Assembly (NCBI GenBank): GCA_934339005.1
Contig: CAKRHR010000056.1
Location: 1 to 16,678, forward strand
DNA from: an uncultured Catenibacillus sp.
GTDB taxonomy: Bacteria > Bacillota > Clostridia > Lachnospirales > Lachnospiraceae
DNA length: 16,678 bases
Direction of reading: 5' to 3'
The translations under genes were made by a program, and so were the position numbers. Within the stretch, counting starts at the first letter, position 1, and every line of letters starts with the position of its first letter. This document shows, piece by piece, positions 5,022-12,253 of this stretch. The notes beneath the pieces are model-generated. The model ran no database searches. It saw only the letters and a program-made list of their open reading frames with translations, and was not told where the DNA came from.

Positions 5022-5990
5022 ATGGGCAGCTACACATTTTTCCAATGGCTGATGTTTTTTTACATCTACTGCTTTATTGGCTGGTGCTTTGAGTCCAGTT
5101 ATGTTTCCTTAAAGCAAAGACATTGGGTTAATCGAGGTTTTCTGACATTACCGATGCTTCCGATTTATGGCTCCGGTGCACTGGCAATTTTAGTTGTGAC
5201 GATTCCGGTGCGCGGTAATTATGTGCTTGTATATATTTTCGGATTGTTGTCCTCAACAATCCTGGAGTTAATTACCGGTGCAGTGATGGAATCTATGTTT
5301 AAAGTTAAATATTGGGATTACAGCAATCAGAAGATAAATTTTAAAGGTTATATCTGTTTAAGTTCATCGATTGCCTGGGGCTTTATGTCTGTGCTTTTAA
5401 CAGAAGTCATTCACAATCCGATAGAGAAGCTTGTGCTGAATATGAATCATGTGCTGATGGGTATTATATTAGGTGTGGTTTCAGTATTGTTCATTGCAGA
5501 TACGATTGCATCCTTCAAGGCTGCATGGGATTTGCGCAAAGTGCTTGAAAAGGTTGAACAGCTTAAAGTCAAAGCTGAGGAGGTCAAGGCTCAGCTTGCC
5601 GAGATGGCACAGGAAAAGAAAGACAGCCTGGCAGAAAAATCTCAGGAATTTGCAGAAAAAGTACAGGAAAAGAGAGAAGAATTTGCAGAAAAGACTCAGG
5701 AGAGAAAGCAGGCAATTGCAGAAAAATCGCTGGAAAAGAAAGAGGAGGCTGCAGCTCGTCTGTCACAGTCCAAAGAAGCTTTGGAAGCTTCATGGAAAGA
5801 GCTTATGGAAAAACTCGAGCTTCAAAAAGGACAGGTACAAAAAGAGCACAGTATTTCAAAATTCTTTATGCGTGCGAAGCTGCGCAACAACCCAGGTGCA
5901 ACATCAAAGAAGTTTGGTGCAACTTTGTCTGAATTAAAAGAGAGAGTCAGCAGAAGAAAGAAGGATAATGATGAAGTCAAAGGAAATTAA
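5022..5990 (+). CDS. CmpB-type putative ABC-transporter membrane protein with coiled-coil tail
   Basis: The first 165 or so residues match the putative ABC-transporter type IV (CmpB-like, PF06541 as I recall) family of Firmicute membrane proteins of uncertain function. Hydrophobic segments lie at about residues 8-22, 41-60, 66-88, 110-130 and 143-162, and FIGWCFESSYVS (18-29) is a family-like motif. From about 170 the protein becomes a highly charged helical tail. Residues 193-254 are a repeated 11-residue unit (AEKVQEKREEF, AEKTQERKQAI, AEKSLEKKEEA, with weaker flanking copies). The C-terminus is basic (RRKKDN). The start at 5022 has GGGAGGAAG eight bases upstream. No dedicated promoter is convincing. 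It overlaps the next gene, so the two are probably co-translated. No partner ATPase gene is nearby, so real transport activity is unproven. Confidence 0.75.
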   Translation: MGSYTFFQWLMFFYIYCFIGWCFESSYVSLKQRHWVNRGFLTLPMLPIYGSGALAILVVTIPVRGNYVLVYIFGLLSSTILELITGAVMESMFKVKYWDYSNQKINFKGYICLSSSIAWGFMSVLLTEVIHNPIEKLVLNMNHVLMGIILGVVSVLFIADTIASFKAAWDLRKVLEKVEQLKVKAEEVKAQLAEMAQEKKDSLAEKSQEFAEKVQEKREEFAEKTQERKQAIAEKSLEKKEEAAARLSQSKEALEASWKELMEKLELQKGQVQKEHSISKFFMRAKLRNNPGATSKKFGATLSELKERVSRRKKDNDEVKGN

Positions 5991-6459
5991 GACAAATGCG
6001 ATGCGTTTCCTTGATAAGCACAAATTAGCATATGATGTGATTCAATATGAATGTGATGAATTTACAGATGGTATTGCGGTGGCTGACAAATGCGGTGTGC
6101 CTTATGAGCAGTCCTACAAAACTCTTGTGACACAGGGCAAGAGTAATCAATACTATGTCTTTGTGATTCCGATTGCCAAAGAACTGGATTTAAAAGCCGC
6201 AGCCAAATCTGTCGGTGAGAAATCTGTGGAGATGATTCATGTCAAAGACATTACAAAGGTGACCGGTTATGTACGTGGCGGCTGTAGTCCCCTCGGTATG
6301 AAAAAGGCCTATGATACAGTATTTGATATAAGTGCTCTTGACCATGATACGATTGTTATCAGTGGCGGACGCATTGGTTCATCTTTGAGAATTAACCCTG
6401 AAGAATTAATTAAAGTCACAGGTGCAAAGGCAGAAGCAATCTGCAGACAGGAGGCGTAA
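5971..6459 (+). CDS. ybaK: YbaK/EbsC-type aminoacyl-tRNA deacylase (Cys-tRNA(Pro) hydrolase)
   Basis: Members of this family remove mischarged amino acids from tRNA, best known for hydrolysing Cys-tRNA(Pro) in the cytoplasm. The product of about 162 residues is one complete YbaK editing domain. YKTLVTQGK (about residues 49-57) contains the conserved Lys region of the substrate pocket, GYVRGGCSPLGMKK (99-112) is the hallmark glycine-rich loop, and ISGGRIGSSLRINPEELIK follows at the end. Two adjacent ATG codons (5968 and 5971) overlap the end of the upstream gene. AAGGA at 5961-5965 is better spaced for 5971, which I chose. The nicotinamidase-like gene starts two bases after its stop, so this is the middle gene of a three-gene operon. 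Confidence 0.9.
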   Translation: MKSKEIKTNAMRFLDKHKLAYDVIQYECDEFTDGIAVADKCGVPYEQSYKTLVTQGKSNQYYVFVIPIAKELDLKAAAKSVGEKSVEMIHVKDITKVTGYVRGGCSPLGMKKAYDTVFDISALDHDTIVISGGRIGSSLRINPEELIKVTGAKAEAICRQEA

Positions 6460-6461
6460 CG

Positions 6462-6989
6462 ATGAGTAAGATGTTAATCGTCATTGATATGCAAAATGAC
6501 TTTGTAGACGGTGCATTAGGTACACTTGAGGCACAGGCGATTGTGCCAAAAGTCATTGATAAAATTAAGAATTTTACCGGACAGGTGATGTATACAAGAG
6601 ATACACATACTGAGGAATATTTAGATACTCAGGAAGGCAAAAATCTGCCTGTGCCACATTGTATTTATGATACAGAGGGTTGGCAGCTTGTGGATGGTAT
6701 CAAAGAACTTGCCGAAAAATCCGGCAGTCTTGTATTTGACAAACCAACTTTTGGTTCGATGTCACTGGCAGGCTGCTTAAATGGTATCAATAAAGTGGCA
6801 AAGATTGATGAACTTGAGCTTGTGGGTCTGTGCACCGATATCTGTGTCATTTCAAATGCATTACTATTAAAAGCAACGATGCCGGAGGTTAAAATCTCTG
6901 TAGATGCCTCCTGCTGTGCAGGTGTGACTCCGGAAAGCCACGAAAATGCATTAAAGGCGATGCAGGCATGTCAGGTGGAAATTCACTAG
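6462..6989 (+). CDS. Nicotinamidase-like cysteine hydrolase (isochorismatase superfamily)
   Basis: The likely reaction is hydrolysis of nicotinamide to nicotinate and ammonia for NAD salvage. The 175-residue product shows the superfamily triad: Asp9 in IVIDMQNDF, Lys94 in FDKPTFGS and Cys128 in GLCTDICV. Asp47 and His49 in RDTHTEEY, with His66 in VPHC, fit the metal ligands of PncA-type nicotinamidases, favouring that role over isochorismatase. ATG 6462 follows AGGAGG (6449-6454) at good spacing. It is the last gene of the operon and is closed by a very strong terminator. Other amidase substrates of the superfamily remain possible. A link to tRNA editing or to the membrane protein is not evident beyond co-transcription. 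Confidence 0.85.
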   Translation: MSKMLIVIDMQNDFVDGALGTLEAQAIVPKVIDKIKNFTGQVMYTRDTHTEEYLDTQEGKNLPVPHCIYDTEGWQLVDGIKELAEKSGSLVFDKPTFGSMSLAGCLNGINKVAKIDELELVGLCTDICVISNALLLKATMPEVKISVDASCCAGVTPESHENALKAMQACQVEIH

Positions 6990-6994
6990 ATGTA

Positions 6995-7042
6995 AAAAAT
7001 GCCGCGACGCAAATCTTTAAGGATTTGCGTCGTGGCATTTTT
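6995..7042 (+). terminator. Strong bidirectional terminator between convergent genes
   Basis: AAAAATGCCGCGACGCAAATC is not written in full here: 6995-7015 pairs with 7022-7042 over 21 bases with a single G-U pair around a six-base loop. Flanking A and T runs make it work on both strands, ending the 5022-6989 operon and the minus-strand isomerase gene. Confidence 0.95.
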
Positions 7043-7047
7043 AGTCT

Positions 7048-7797
7048 TTAGTTGCGGGTTACACCATATTTGCCTTCAAGTTCAGCAACCTTTTCAGAAT
7101 AAGTTTTCTTCTGAGCTGCCTGAATAAGTGACTGACGAATCTGATCTTTAACAGATTCAAATGGCTGTGTTTCAGCCTGATGCAGTTCTTCTACACGAAT
7201 CAGATGATAACCGAACTGTGTTTTTACAGGACCAAGGACTTTGCCAACTTCAGCACCAAAAACTGCTGCGTCAAATTCCGGTACCATCTGGCCTTTGCCA
7301 AATGTACCAAGGTCACCGCCGCGTTCTTTAGATGGGCATGTGGAGTATTCTTTAGCTGCATCTTCAAATGTTTTTGTACCTGCATTGATCTCGGCAAGCA
7401 CTTCGTTACATTTGTCCTCTGTATCTACAAGAATGTGTTTTGCAGATGCAGTAGGTGCAGATACGAAACGGTCTTTATTTTCTTCGTAATATGATTCGAC
7501 TTCTTCATCAGTCACTGTGCTGTTTTTAATTGTTTCTGTGACAGCCATGTTGCTGATGATTTCTGTCTGTACATTTTCAAGCACTTTTTTATAAGCATCT
7601 GTTGCAGGGATGTTTAATTCTTCCTTGCCGTAAGCTGCAAATAAATGTAAATGAATAATCTGTTCAAGCAGTTGAGCGCGTGCCTGTGGATTGCTCATAT
7701 ATGCTCTCTGTTCCTGAGGCATGTTGTTGATGAACTGGTTAACTTCATCTTCTGTAATTTCATGTCCGGCAGCAACTGCCAATACTTTTGTTTCCAT
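7048..7797 (-). CDS. Parvulin-type peptidyl-prolyl cis-trans isomerase, cytosolic
   Basis: PpiC/parvulin enzymes speed rotation around Xaa-Pro bonds during folding. The 249-residue product has a helical SurA/trigger-factor-like N-terminal region (about 12-105) followed by a parvulin domain (about 113-205) with SAKHILV (118-124), GGDLGTFGKGQMVPEFD (160-176) and FGYHLIRV (195-202). A C-terminal helix (210-240) packs back on the N-terminal part in relatives. There is no signal peptide or lipobox, so unlike PrsA it should stay in the cytoplasm. The start has AAAGGAG nine bases upstream on the minus strand. It is monocistronic, divergent from the oxidoreductase operon and convergent with the nicotinamidase gene. 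The client proteins are unknown. Confidence 0.92.
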   Translation of the reverse strand: METKVLAVAAGHEITEDEVNQFINNMPQEQRAYMSNPQARAQLLEQIIHLHLFAAYGKEELNIPATDAYKKVLENVQTEIISNMAVTETIKNSTVTDEEVESYYEENKDRFVSAPTASAKHILVDTEDKCNEVLAEINAGTKTFEDAAKEYSTCPSKERGGDLGTFGKGQMVPEFDAAVFGAEVGKVLGPVKTQFGYHLIRVEELHQAETQPFESVKDQIRQSLIQAAQKKTYSEKVAELEGKYGVTRN

Positions 7798-7833
7798 GAA
7801 AAAATTCTCCTTTATATAGTTGTAATAAATTTT

Positions 7834-7842
7834 ATTATATCA
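7834..7842 (-). promoter_or_regulatory. Extended -10 promoter of the prolyl isomerase gene
   Basis: On the minus strand TGA followed by a perfect TATAAT (plus-strand 7834-7842) lies about 36 bases before the ATG. No good -35 box is visible (TGGCTT at the expected place). Confidence 0.55.
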
Positions 7843-7883
7843 GATGACATTATGAAAAGCCAGAAAAAGATAATAAAAAACAC

Positions 7884-7912
7884 TTTACATCTGCACCAGA
7901 TTAAAGTACAAT
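7884..7912 (+). promoter_or_regulatory. Predicted promoter of the oxidoreductase operon
   Basis: TTTACA (7884-7889) and TACAAT (7907-7912) are 17 bases apart, each one base from consensus. The leader from about 7919 to 7986 shows no strong fold. Confidence 0.7.
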
Positions 7913-7986
7913 AAAAAACAAGTACCGCAAAAAATAGAATTATTTATTTGTTGGATGAATCATCAGATGAAAGAGGGAAGATATGA

Positions 7987-8559
7987 ATGAGTAATCATAT
8001 TGAAATCAGATGGCACGGACGCGGTGGTCAGGGCGCTAAGACAGCAGCTTTGATGCTTGCAGACGTTGCGTTTCAGACGGGTAAATATGTCCAGGGCTTT
8101 CCGGAATACGGTCCTGAGCGTATGGGTGCGCCGATTACAGCGTACAACAGAATCAGTGATACACCGATTCGTGTACATTCCAATATTTATGACCCGGAAT
8201 ATGTGGTCGTTGTTGATGAAACCTTGCTTGAAGCTGTGGATGTTACAGCAGGACTTCGCGAGGATGGCGCGATTATCGTGAATACAGAACGCACCAAAGA
8301 AGAAATTATGCCGCACTTAAAAGGCTATAAAGGCGATGTTTATATTATTGATGCCAAGAAGATTTCAATGAGTGCTCTTGGCAAATATTTCCCGAACATG
8401 CCGATGCTTGCTTCCATTGTGAAAATTGCAGGCATTATGGATGAGGATGTATTTATGCGTGAGATGAAGGCATCTTTTGAACATAAATTTGCAAAGAAGC
8501 CGGAGATGATTTCAGGTAATATGAAAGCATTAGAGCTGGCGTTTAAGGAGGTTTGTTAA
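7987..8559 (+). CDS. porG: 2-oxoacid:ferredoxin oxidoreductase, gamma subunit
   Basis: This is the gamma subunit of a four-part 2-oxoacid:ferredoxin oxidoreductase, which decarboxylates pyruvate or a related 2-oxoacid to the acyl-CoA while reducing ferredoxin. The 190-residue product begins with the family signature IRWHGRGGQGAKTAA (residues 7-21) and continues with FPEYGPERMGAP (about 38-49), both typical of POR gamma domains. The start at 7987 is preferred to ATG 7983, which meets a stop after three codons. AGAGGGAAG precedes it. It is the first gene of a tightly packed gamma-delta-alpha-beta operon, with the delta ATG one base after its stop. Whether the substrate is pyruvate, 2-oxoisovalerate or 2-oxoglutarate cannot be decided from this subunit. 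Confidence 0.9.
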   Translation: MSNHIEIRWHGRGGQGAKTAALMLADVAFQTGKYVQGFPEYGPERMGAPITAYNRISDTPIRVHSNIYDPEYVVVVDETLLEAVDVTAGLREDGAIIVNTERTKEEIMPHLKGYKGDVYIIDAKKISMSALGKYFPNMPMLASIVKIAGIMDEDVFMREMKASFEHKFAKKPEMISGNMKALELAFKEVC

Positions 8560-8560
8560 G

Positions 8561-8863
8561 ATGGCTTCAGATATCAGTAAATTAGGTTTAAAAGCAAAAT
8601 GGTACGAACTGACAGAAGGTCTGACAATTGCCGGTTCAGGTACTTCAAAGGAATTTAACACAGGCGAATGGTCCTCCATCAAACCTGTCTATATTGAAGA
8701 TAAATGCAAACAGTGTCTTTTATGCACACCGGTCTGTCCGGACAGTTGTATTCCTGTGACAGACATGAAGCGTGGTGCATTTGATTATGATCACTGCAAG
8801 GGCTGCGGTATTTGCGCCAAAGTCTGTCCATTTAATGCAATTACGATGGAAGGAGTAAACTAA
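8561..8863 (+). CDS. porD: 2-oxoacid:ferredoxin oxidoreductase, delta (ferredoxin-like) subunit
   Basis: The 100-residue delta subunit carries electrons from the catalytic subunits toward external ferredoxin. Two complete [4Fe-4S] motifs are visible: Cys49, Cys52, Cys55 and Cys59 (CKQCLLCTPVCP), and Cys79, Cys82, Cys85 and Cys89 (CKGCGICAKVCP). The N-terminal 45 residues are the usual POR delta extension, with a conserved-looking GEWSSIKPVY stretch before the first cluster. AAGGAGG for this gene lies within the last codons of porG, and its stop is one base from the alpha ATG, so the subunits are likely translated in a coupled way. Length and motifs match family norms. Confidence 0.95.
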   Translation: MASDISKLGLKAKWYELTEGLTIAGSGTSKEFNTGEWSSIKPVYIEDKCKQCLLCTPVCPDSCIPVTDMKRGAFDYDHCKGCGICAKVCPFNAITMEGVN

Positions 8864-8864
8864 C

Positions 8865-10046
8865 ATGGGAAAAAGAGATAGATTATCAGGTAATGAAGCA
8901 GTTGCCATTGCTTTAAAACAGATTAATCCGGATGTATTTCCGGCATTTCCGATTACACCTTCCACTGAGATTCCACAGTATTTTGCATCATTTGTTGCAA
9001 ATGGTGAAGTAGATACAGAGTTTATTCCTGTAGAGAGTGAACATAGTTCCATGAGTGCTGCCATCGGTGCGTCAGCCGCAGGTGCCCGTGCACTGACAGC
9101 AACTTCTTCCTGTGGTATGGCATACATGTGGGAGGAACTGCATGTGGCAGCTTCTAACCGTCTGCCACTGATGCTCTGCCTTGTCAACAGAGCCCTGTCC
9201 GGCCCGATTAATATCAACTGTGACCATTCCGATAGTATGGGCGCCAGGGATTGCGGATGGATTCAGATTTATGCAGAAAATAACCAGGAAGCCTATGACA
9301 ATACAGTTCAGGCTTATCGTATTTCAGAACATCCTGAGGTACGTCTGCCGATTATGGTCTGCCAGGATGGTTTTATCACAAGCCATGCCGTTGAAAATAT
9401 CGAATTAATGGAAACAGAAGATGTCAGAAAGTTTGTCGGTGAATATACACCGGAAAATTATCTGTTAAATCCTGAATGTTCATTTGCAGTCGGACCTTAT
9501 TCTGTAACAGATTATTATATGGAAGCAAGACATAATCAGGCAGAAGCGATGCTGCATGTTGAAAAGGTTGTCCTTGATGTTGCCAAAGAGTTTGAAGCAT
9601 GTACCGGCCGTTCATATGGTTTGTTTGAAACTTACTGCATGGAAGATGCTGAACGCGCAGTTGTAATGATTGGTTCAGCCGCAGGTACCACAAAGGATGC
9701 CATTGATCGTTTAAGAGCCAAAGGCGAAAAAGTCGGCCTGATTAAGATTCGTCTGTTCCGTCCGTTTCCTGCCGAAGCCCTTGCCGAAACACTTAAAAAT
9801 GTCAAAGCTGTTGCAGTGATGGACAGAGCAGAAAGTTTTTCAGCACACGGTGGTCCTCTTGGGGCAGAAGTTATGGCTGCACTTTTCAGAGCACGTTCAA
9901 GAGCACTTGCAATCAATATTGTATATGGTCTTGGCGGTCGTGATGTGCGCGTTGAAGATATGGAACATGTATATGCAGAACTCCAGACTATCATTGACAA
10001 AGATGATGCCGGGGAAACATATCGTTATATGGGTCTGCGTGAGTAA
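8865..10046 (+). CDS. porA: 2-oxoacid:ferredoxin oxidoreductase, alpha subunit
   Basis: The alpha subunit supplies the pyrimidine-binding half of the thiamine diphosphate site. The 393-residue product has normal length. FPITPSTEI (28-36) and VESEHSSMSAAIGAS (56-70) are family hallmarks, the latter with the Glu residues that activate the cofactor. TSSCGMAYMWEE (80-91) and VNRALSGP (107-114) follow. The C-terminal domain (about 265-390) is the transketolase-C-like part, with IRLFRPFP and VMDRAESFSAHGGPLG. GGAGTAAAC precedes ATG 8865. Overall it looks most like the pyruvate branch (PorA), but VorA/KorA-type specificity cannot be excluded by eye. The beta gene follows after 15 bases. Confidence 0.92.
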   Translation: MGKRDRLSGNEAVAIALKQINPDVFPAFPITPSTEIPQYFASFVANGEVDTEFIPVESEHSSMSAAIGASAAGARALTATSSCGMAYMWEELHVAASNRLPLMLCLVNRALSGPININCDHSDSMGARDCGWIQIYAENNQEAYDNTVQAYRISEHPEVRLPIMVCQDGFITSHAVENIELMETEDVRKFVGEYTPENYLLNPECSFAVGPYSVTDYYMEARHNQAEAMLHVEKVVLDVAKEFEACTGRSYGLFETYCMEDAERAVVMIGSAAGTTKDAIDRLRAKGEKVGLIKIRLFRPFPAEALAETLKNVKAVAVMDRAESFSAHGGPLGAEVMAALFRARSRALAINIVYGLGGRDVRVEDMEHVYAELQTIIDKDDAGETYRYMGLRE

Positions 10047-10061
10047 GGAGGACATTGAAAT

Positions 10062-11000
10062 ATGAGTTATAATTTTAAACAGACAATGAACAAACCTGAA
10101 AGACTGGCACCTGGTCACAGAATGTGCGCCGGCTGCGGTGGTACAATTGCTGTAAGAAATGTCCTTCGTGGACTTCATGAAGGGGATAAGGCTGTTATTG
10201 GTAATGCTACAGGCTGCCTTGAGGTTTCAACATTTACATATCCGTATACATCCTGGGAGGATAGTTATATCCACAATGCTTTTGAAAATGCCGGTGCGAC
10301 ATTATCCGGTGTTGAAGGCGCATACAAAGCGTTAAAGCGTAAAGGTAAACTGGATGCAGATACGAATTATAAATTTATCACATTTGGTGGTGATGGGGGT
10401 ACATATGATATCGGTTTCCAGTCATTATCCGGTGCCATGGAGCGTAATCATGACATGGTATATGTCTGCTACGATAACGGTGCTTACATGAACACAGGTA
10501 TCCAGCGTTCTTCTGCAACACCAATGTATGCAGATACAACAACAACACCTGTTGGTACAAAGAGTAATGGTAAACCACAGAACCGTAAGGATCTGGCCGC
10601 AATTATCGCTGCACACGATGTACCATATGTGGCACAGACAACATTTGTACAGAATTTCAAAGATTTGCATATCAAATCAGAAAAAGCGATTTATACACCG
10701 GGGGCGGCATTTTTAAATATTATGGCACCATGTCCTCGTGGCTGGCGCTACAACACACCGGATATTATGCAGATTTGCAAACTCGGTGTGGAAACATGCT
10801 ACTGGCCATTATTTGAAGTAGTTGAGGGCAAATGGATTCTGAACTACGAACCAAAGAAAAAACTGCCAATCGAAGATTTCTTAAGACCTCAGGGCAGATT
10901 CAAACACTTATTCAAACCTGAAAATGAATATCTGTTGGAAGAATTCCAGAAGGAAGTTGACCGCAGATGGGATGAACTCTTATTCAGATGTTCTAAGTAA
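10062..11000 (+). CDS. porB: 2-oxoacid:ferredoxin oxidoreductase, beta subunit (TPP-binding)
   Basis: The beta subunit binds the diphosphate end of thiamine diphosphate and the proximal [4Fe-4S] cluster. In this 312-residue product GDGGTYDIGFQ (110-120) with YDNGAYMNTG (137-146) is the TPP/Mg motif, with Asp111 and Asn139 as likely metal ligands. Cys22 and Cys25 (RMCAGCGG), Cys52 (TGCLEVS) and Cys214 (APCPRGW) are the four expected cluster ligands. SYTSW-like PYTSWEDS (61-68) is typical of pyruvate oxidoreductase beta chains. AAGGAGG (10046-10051 area) precedes the start. It is the last gene of the operon and is followed by a shared terminator with the convergent methyltransferase gene. Confidence 0.93.
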   Translation: MSYNFKQTMNKPERLAPGHRMCAGCGGTIAVRNVLRGLHEGDKAVIGNATGCLEVSTFTYPYTSWEDSYIHNAFENAGATLSGVEGAYKALKRKGKLDADTNYKFITFGGDGGTYDIGFQSLSGAMERNHDMVYVCYDNGAYMNTGIQRSSATPMYADTTTTPVGTKSNGKPQNRKDLAAIIAAHDVPYVAQTTFVQNFKDLHIKSEKAIYTPGAAFLNIMAPCPRGWRYNTPDIMQICKLGVETCYWPLFEVVEGKWILNYEPKKKLPIEDFLRPQGRFKHLFKPENEYLLEEFQKEVDRRWDELLFRCSK

Positions 11001-11020
11001 GAAATATAAAAACAAGAAGC

Positions 11021-11043
11021 TATTTTGCGAGATAGCAAAAATA
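11021..11043 (+). repeat. Small hairpin after porB with two alternative pairings
   Basis: TATTTTGC (11021-11028) can pair with GCAAAAATA (11035-11043, one bulge), or GCTAT (11019-11023) can pair with ATAGC (11032-11036). It precedes the main terminator by few bases and may assist 3'-end formation. Confidence 0.35.
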
Positions 11044-11047
11044 TAAC

Positions 11048-11090
11048 AAAGGCGTCGGATGTGATAGAAATAACAATCCGGCGCCTTTTT
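11048..11090 (+). terminator. Bidirectional terminator between porB and the methyltransferase gene
   Basis: AAAGGCGTCGGAT (11048-11060) pairs with ATCCGGCGCCTTT (11076-11088) with one G-U pair, followed by a T run to 11090. The flanking A run lets it also serve the minus-strand gene. Confidence 0.9.
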
Positions 11091-11129
11091 AAGAAAATCA
11101 TGTATTAAAACACGCTTATTGTTGGGAGA

Positions 11130-11996
11130 TTACGCCTCCCAGCGTCCGCTTGCACCGCAAGGCAGAACAAGACCATTAGATGATACAGGTAAGCCAACTT
11201 CATCAGATACAACCTTGCCGCCAAACTTAGGCTTTAATGCAGTAGAGAGCATATAAGTCAATACTGCAGGCTGAAGACCTGTTGTATAGGAGTTGACAAG
11301 GAAGAATAATGGTTTGTCACTTAATACCTGTGTGCATAACTGGATAAATGGGTAAATAGATTCCTCGATTTTCCAGATTTCACCCTTTGGACCGCGGCCG
11401 TAAGATGGAGGATCCATGATAATTGCATCATAATGATTGCCTCTGCGGATTTCACGCTCAACAAATTTGGCACAGTCATCCACAATCCAGCGCGTAGATG
11501 TTTCCTCAACACCGGAGGATTTTGCATTTTCTTTAGCCCAGGCCACCATGCCTTTGGATGCATCAACGTGGGTTACATGCGCACCGGCTTTGGCTGCGGC
11601 ACATGTAGCACCACCGGTATAAGCAAAAAGATTTAATACTTTGATTGGTCGGCCGGCATTTCTGATTAAATTAGAAAACCAGTCCCAGTTTGCAGCCTGT
11701 TCAGGGAAAAGGCCTGTGTGTTTAAATGAAAATGGTTTCAAATGGAAAGTTAAACCAAGATAGTCGTAGTTGATTGACCACTGTTCAGGCAGATTGAAAA
11801 ATTCCCACTGACCGCCGCCTTTGTTGCTGCGGTGATAGTGACCGTTCATCTTTTTCCAGCCCGGAAGCTTCTTTGGTGTCTGCCAGATAACTTGTGGGTC
11901 CGGTCTGACTAAAATATAATTGCCCCAGCGCTCAAGTTTTTCGCCGCTGGATGTATCAATGACTTCATAATCGTTCCAATGATTTGCAGTCCACAT
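11130..11996 (-). CDS. Class I SAM-dependent methyltransferase, rRNA (cytosine-C5/RlmI-RlmK)-like
   Basis: The 288-residue product is a SAM-dependent methyltransferase of the kind related to the RlmI/RlmK 23S rRNA enzymes. LNLFAYTGGA (121-130) is motif I for SAM binding, HVDAS (143-147) gives the acidic ribose-binding residue, and MDPPSYGRG (194-202) is motif IV at the active site. The first 100 residues are a Trp-rich domain with WGNYILVRPDPQVIW (24-38), conserved in this subfamily, and there is no clear PUA domain as in RlmI. LKPFSFKHTGLFPEQ (86-100) links it to the catalytic fold. An rRNA or tRNA substrate is inferred. GAGGAT is the ribosome-binding site. The gene has its own promoter, is divergent from hydF and convergent with the oxidoreductase operon. 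Confidence 0.85.
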   Translation of the reverse strand: MWTANHWNDYEVIDTSSGEKLERWGNYILVRPDPQVIWQTPKKLPGWKKMNGHYHRSNKGGGQWEFFNLPEQWSINYDYLGLTFHLKPFSFKHTGLFPEQAANWDWFSNLIRNAGRPIKVLNLFAYTGGATCAAAKAGAHVTHVDASKGMVAWAKENAKSSGVEETSTRWIVDDCAKFVEREIRRGNHYDAIIMDPPSYGRGPKGEIWKIEESIYPFIQLCTQVLSDKPLFFLVNSYTTGLQPAVLTYMLSTALKPKFGGKVVSDEVGLPVSSNGLVLPCGASGRWEA

Positions 11997-12047
11997 ATAT
12001 ATATCCTCGTTTCGTTCATTATTTTATTATCTCTAACATTCTTTTTA

Positions 12048-12077
12048 AGTATAGCATACCTGTACACATTGGGTCAA
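12048..12077 (-). promoter_or_regulatory. Predicted promoter of the methyltransferase gene
   Basis: On the minus strand TTGACC (12072-12077) and TATACT (12048-12053) are 18 bases apart, with TGC directly before the -10 box (extended -10). The leader is about 45 bases. Confidence 0.7.
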
Positions 12078-12104
12078 AAGATATTTCTCATTTGTACCAC
12101 AAAC

Positions 12105-12132
12105 TTGCATCTGAGAAAAAATGGTGTATAAT
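12105..12132 (+). promoter_or_regulatory. Predicted promoter of hydF
   Basis: TTGCAT (12105-12110) and a perfect TATAAT (12127-12132) are 16 bases apart. It stands back to back with the methyltransferase promoter, the two -35 boxes being 27 bases apart. The 115-base leader to 12253 is A/T-rich and shows no convincing fold or small gene. Confidence 0.65.
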
Positions 12133-12253
12133 AGGAAACAATAAATCAAAGCAACTATTAACAGACCACGAGGTATATCTATTTATATAGAAGAAACAGT
12201 GTATACATCAGATGAAAATGGTCAGCAAAACAATATAAAGGGAGATAATCATC

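Noticed and set aside
7180..7494. Plus-strand frames of 82-104 codons opposite the prolyl isomerase gene
   Set aside because: They are antisense shadows rich in Cys and Phe. The minus-strand frame has a complete parvulin domain.
11984..12190. Plus-strand frame of 68 codons in the divergent gap before hydF
   Set aside because: It runs through two convincing promoters, has no ribosome-binding site and no recognisable composition.
12190..12253. Open frame just before hydF reading EETVYTSDENGQ
   Set aside because: No start codon with a ribosome-binding site, and it runs out of frame into hydF.
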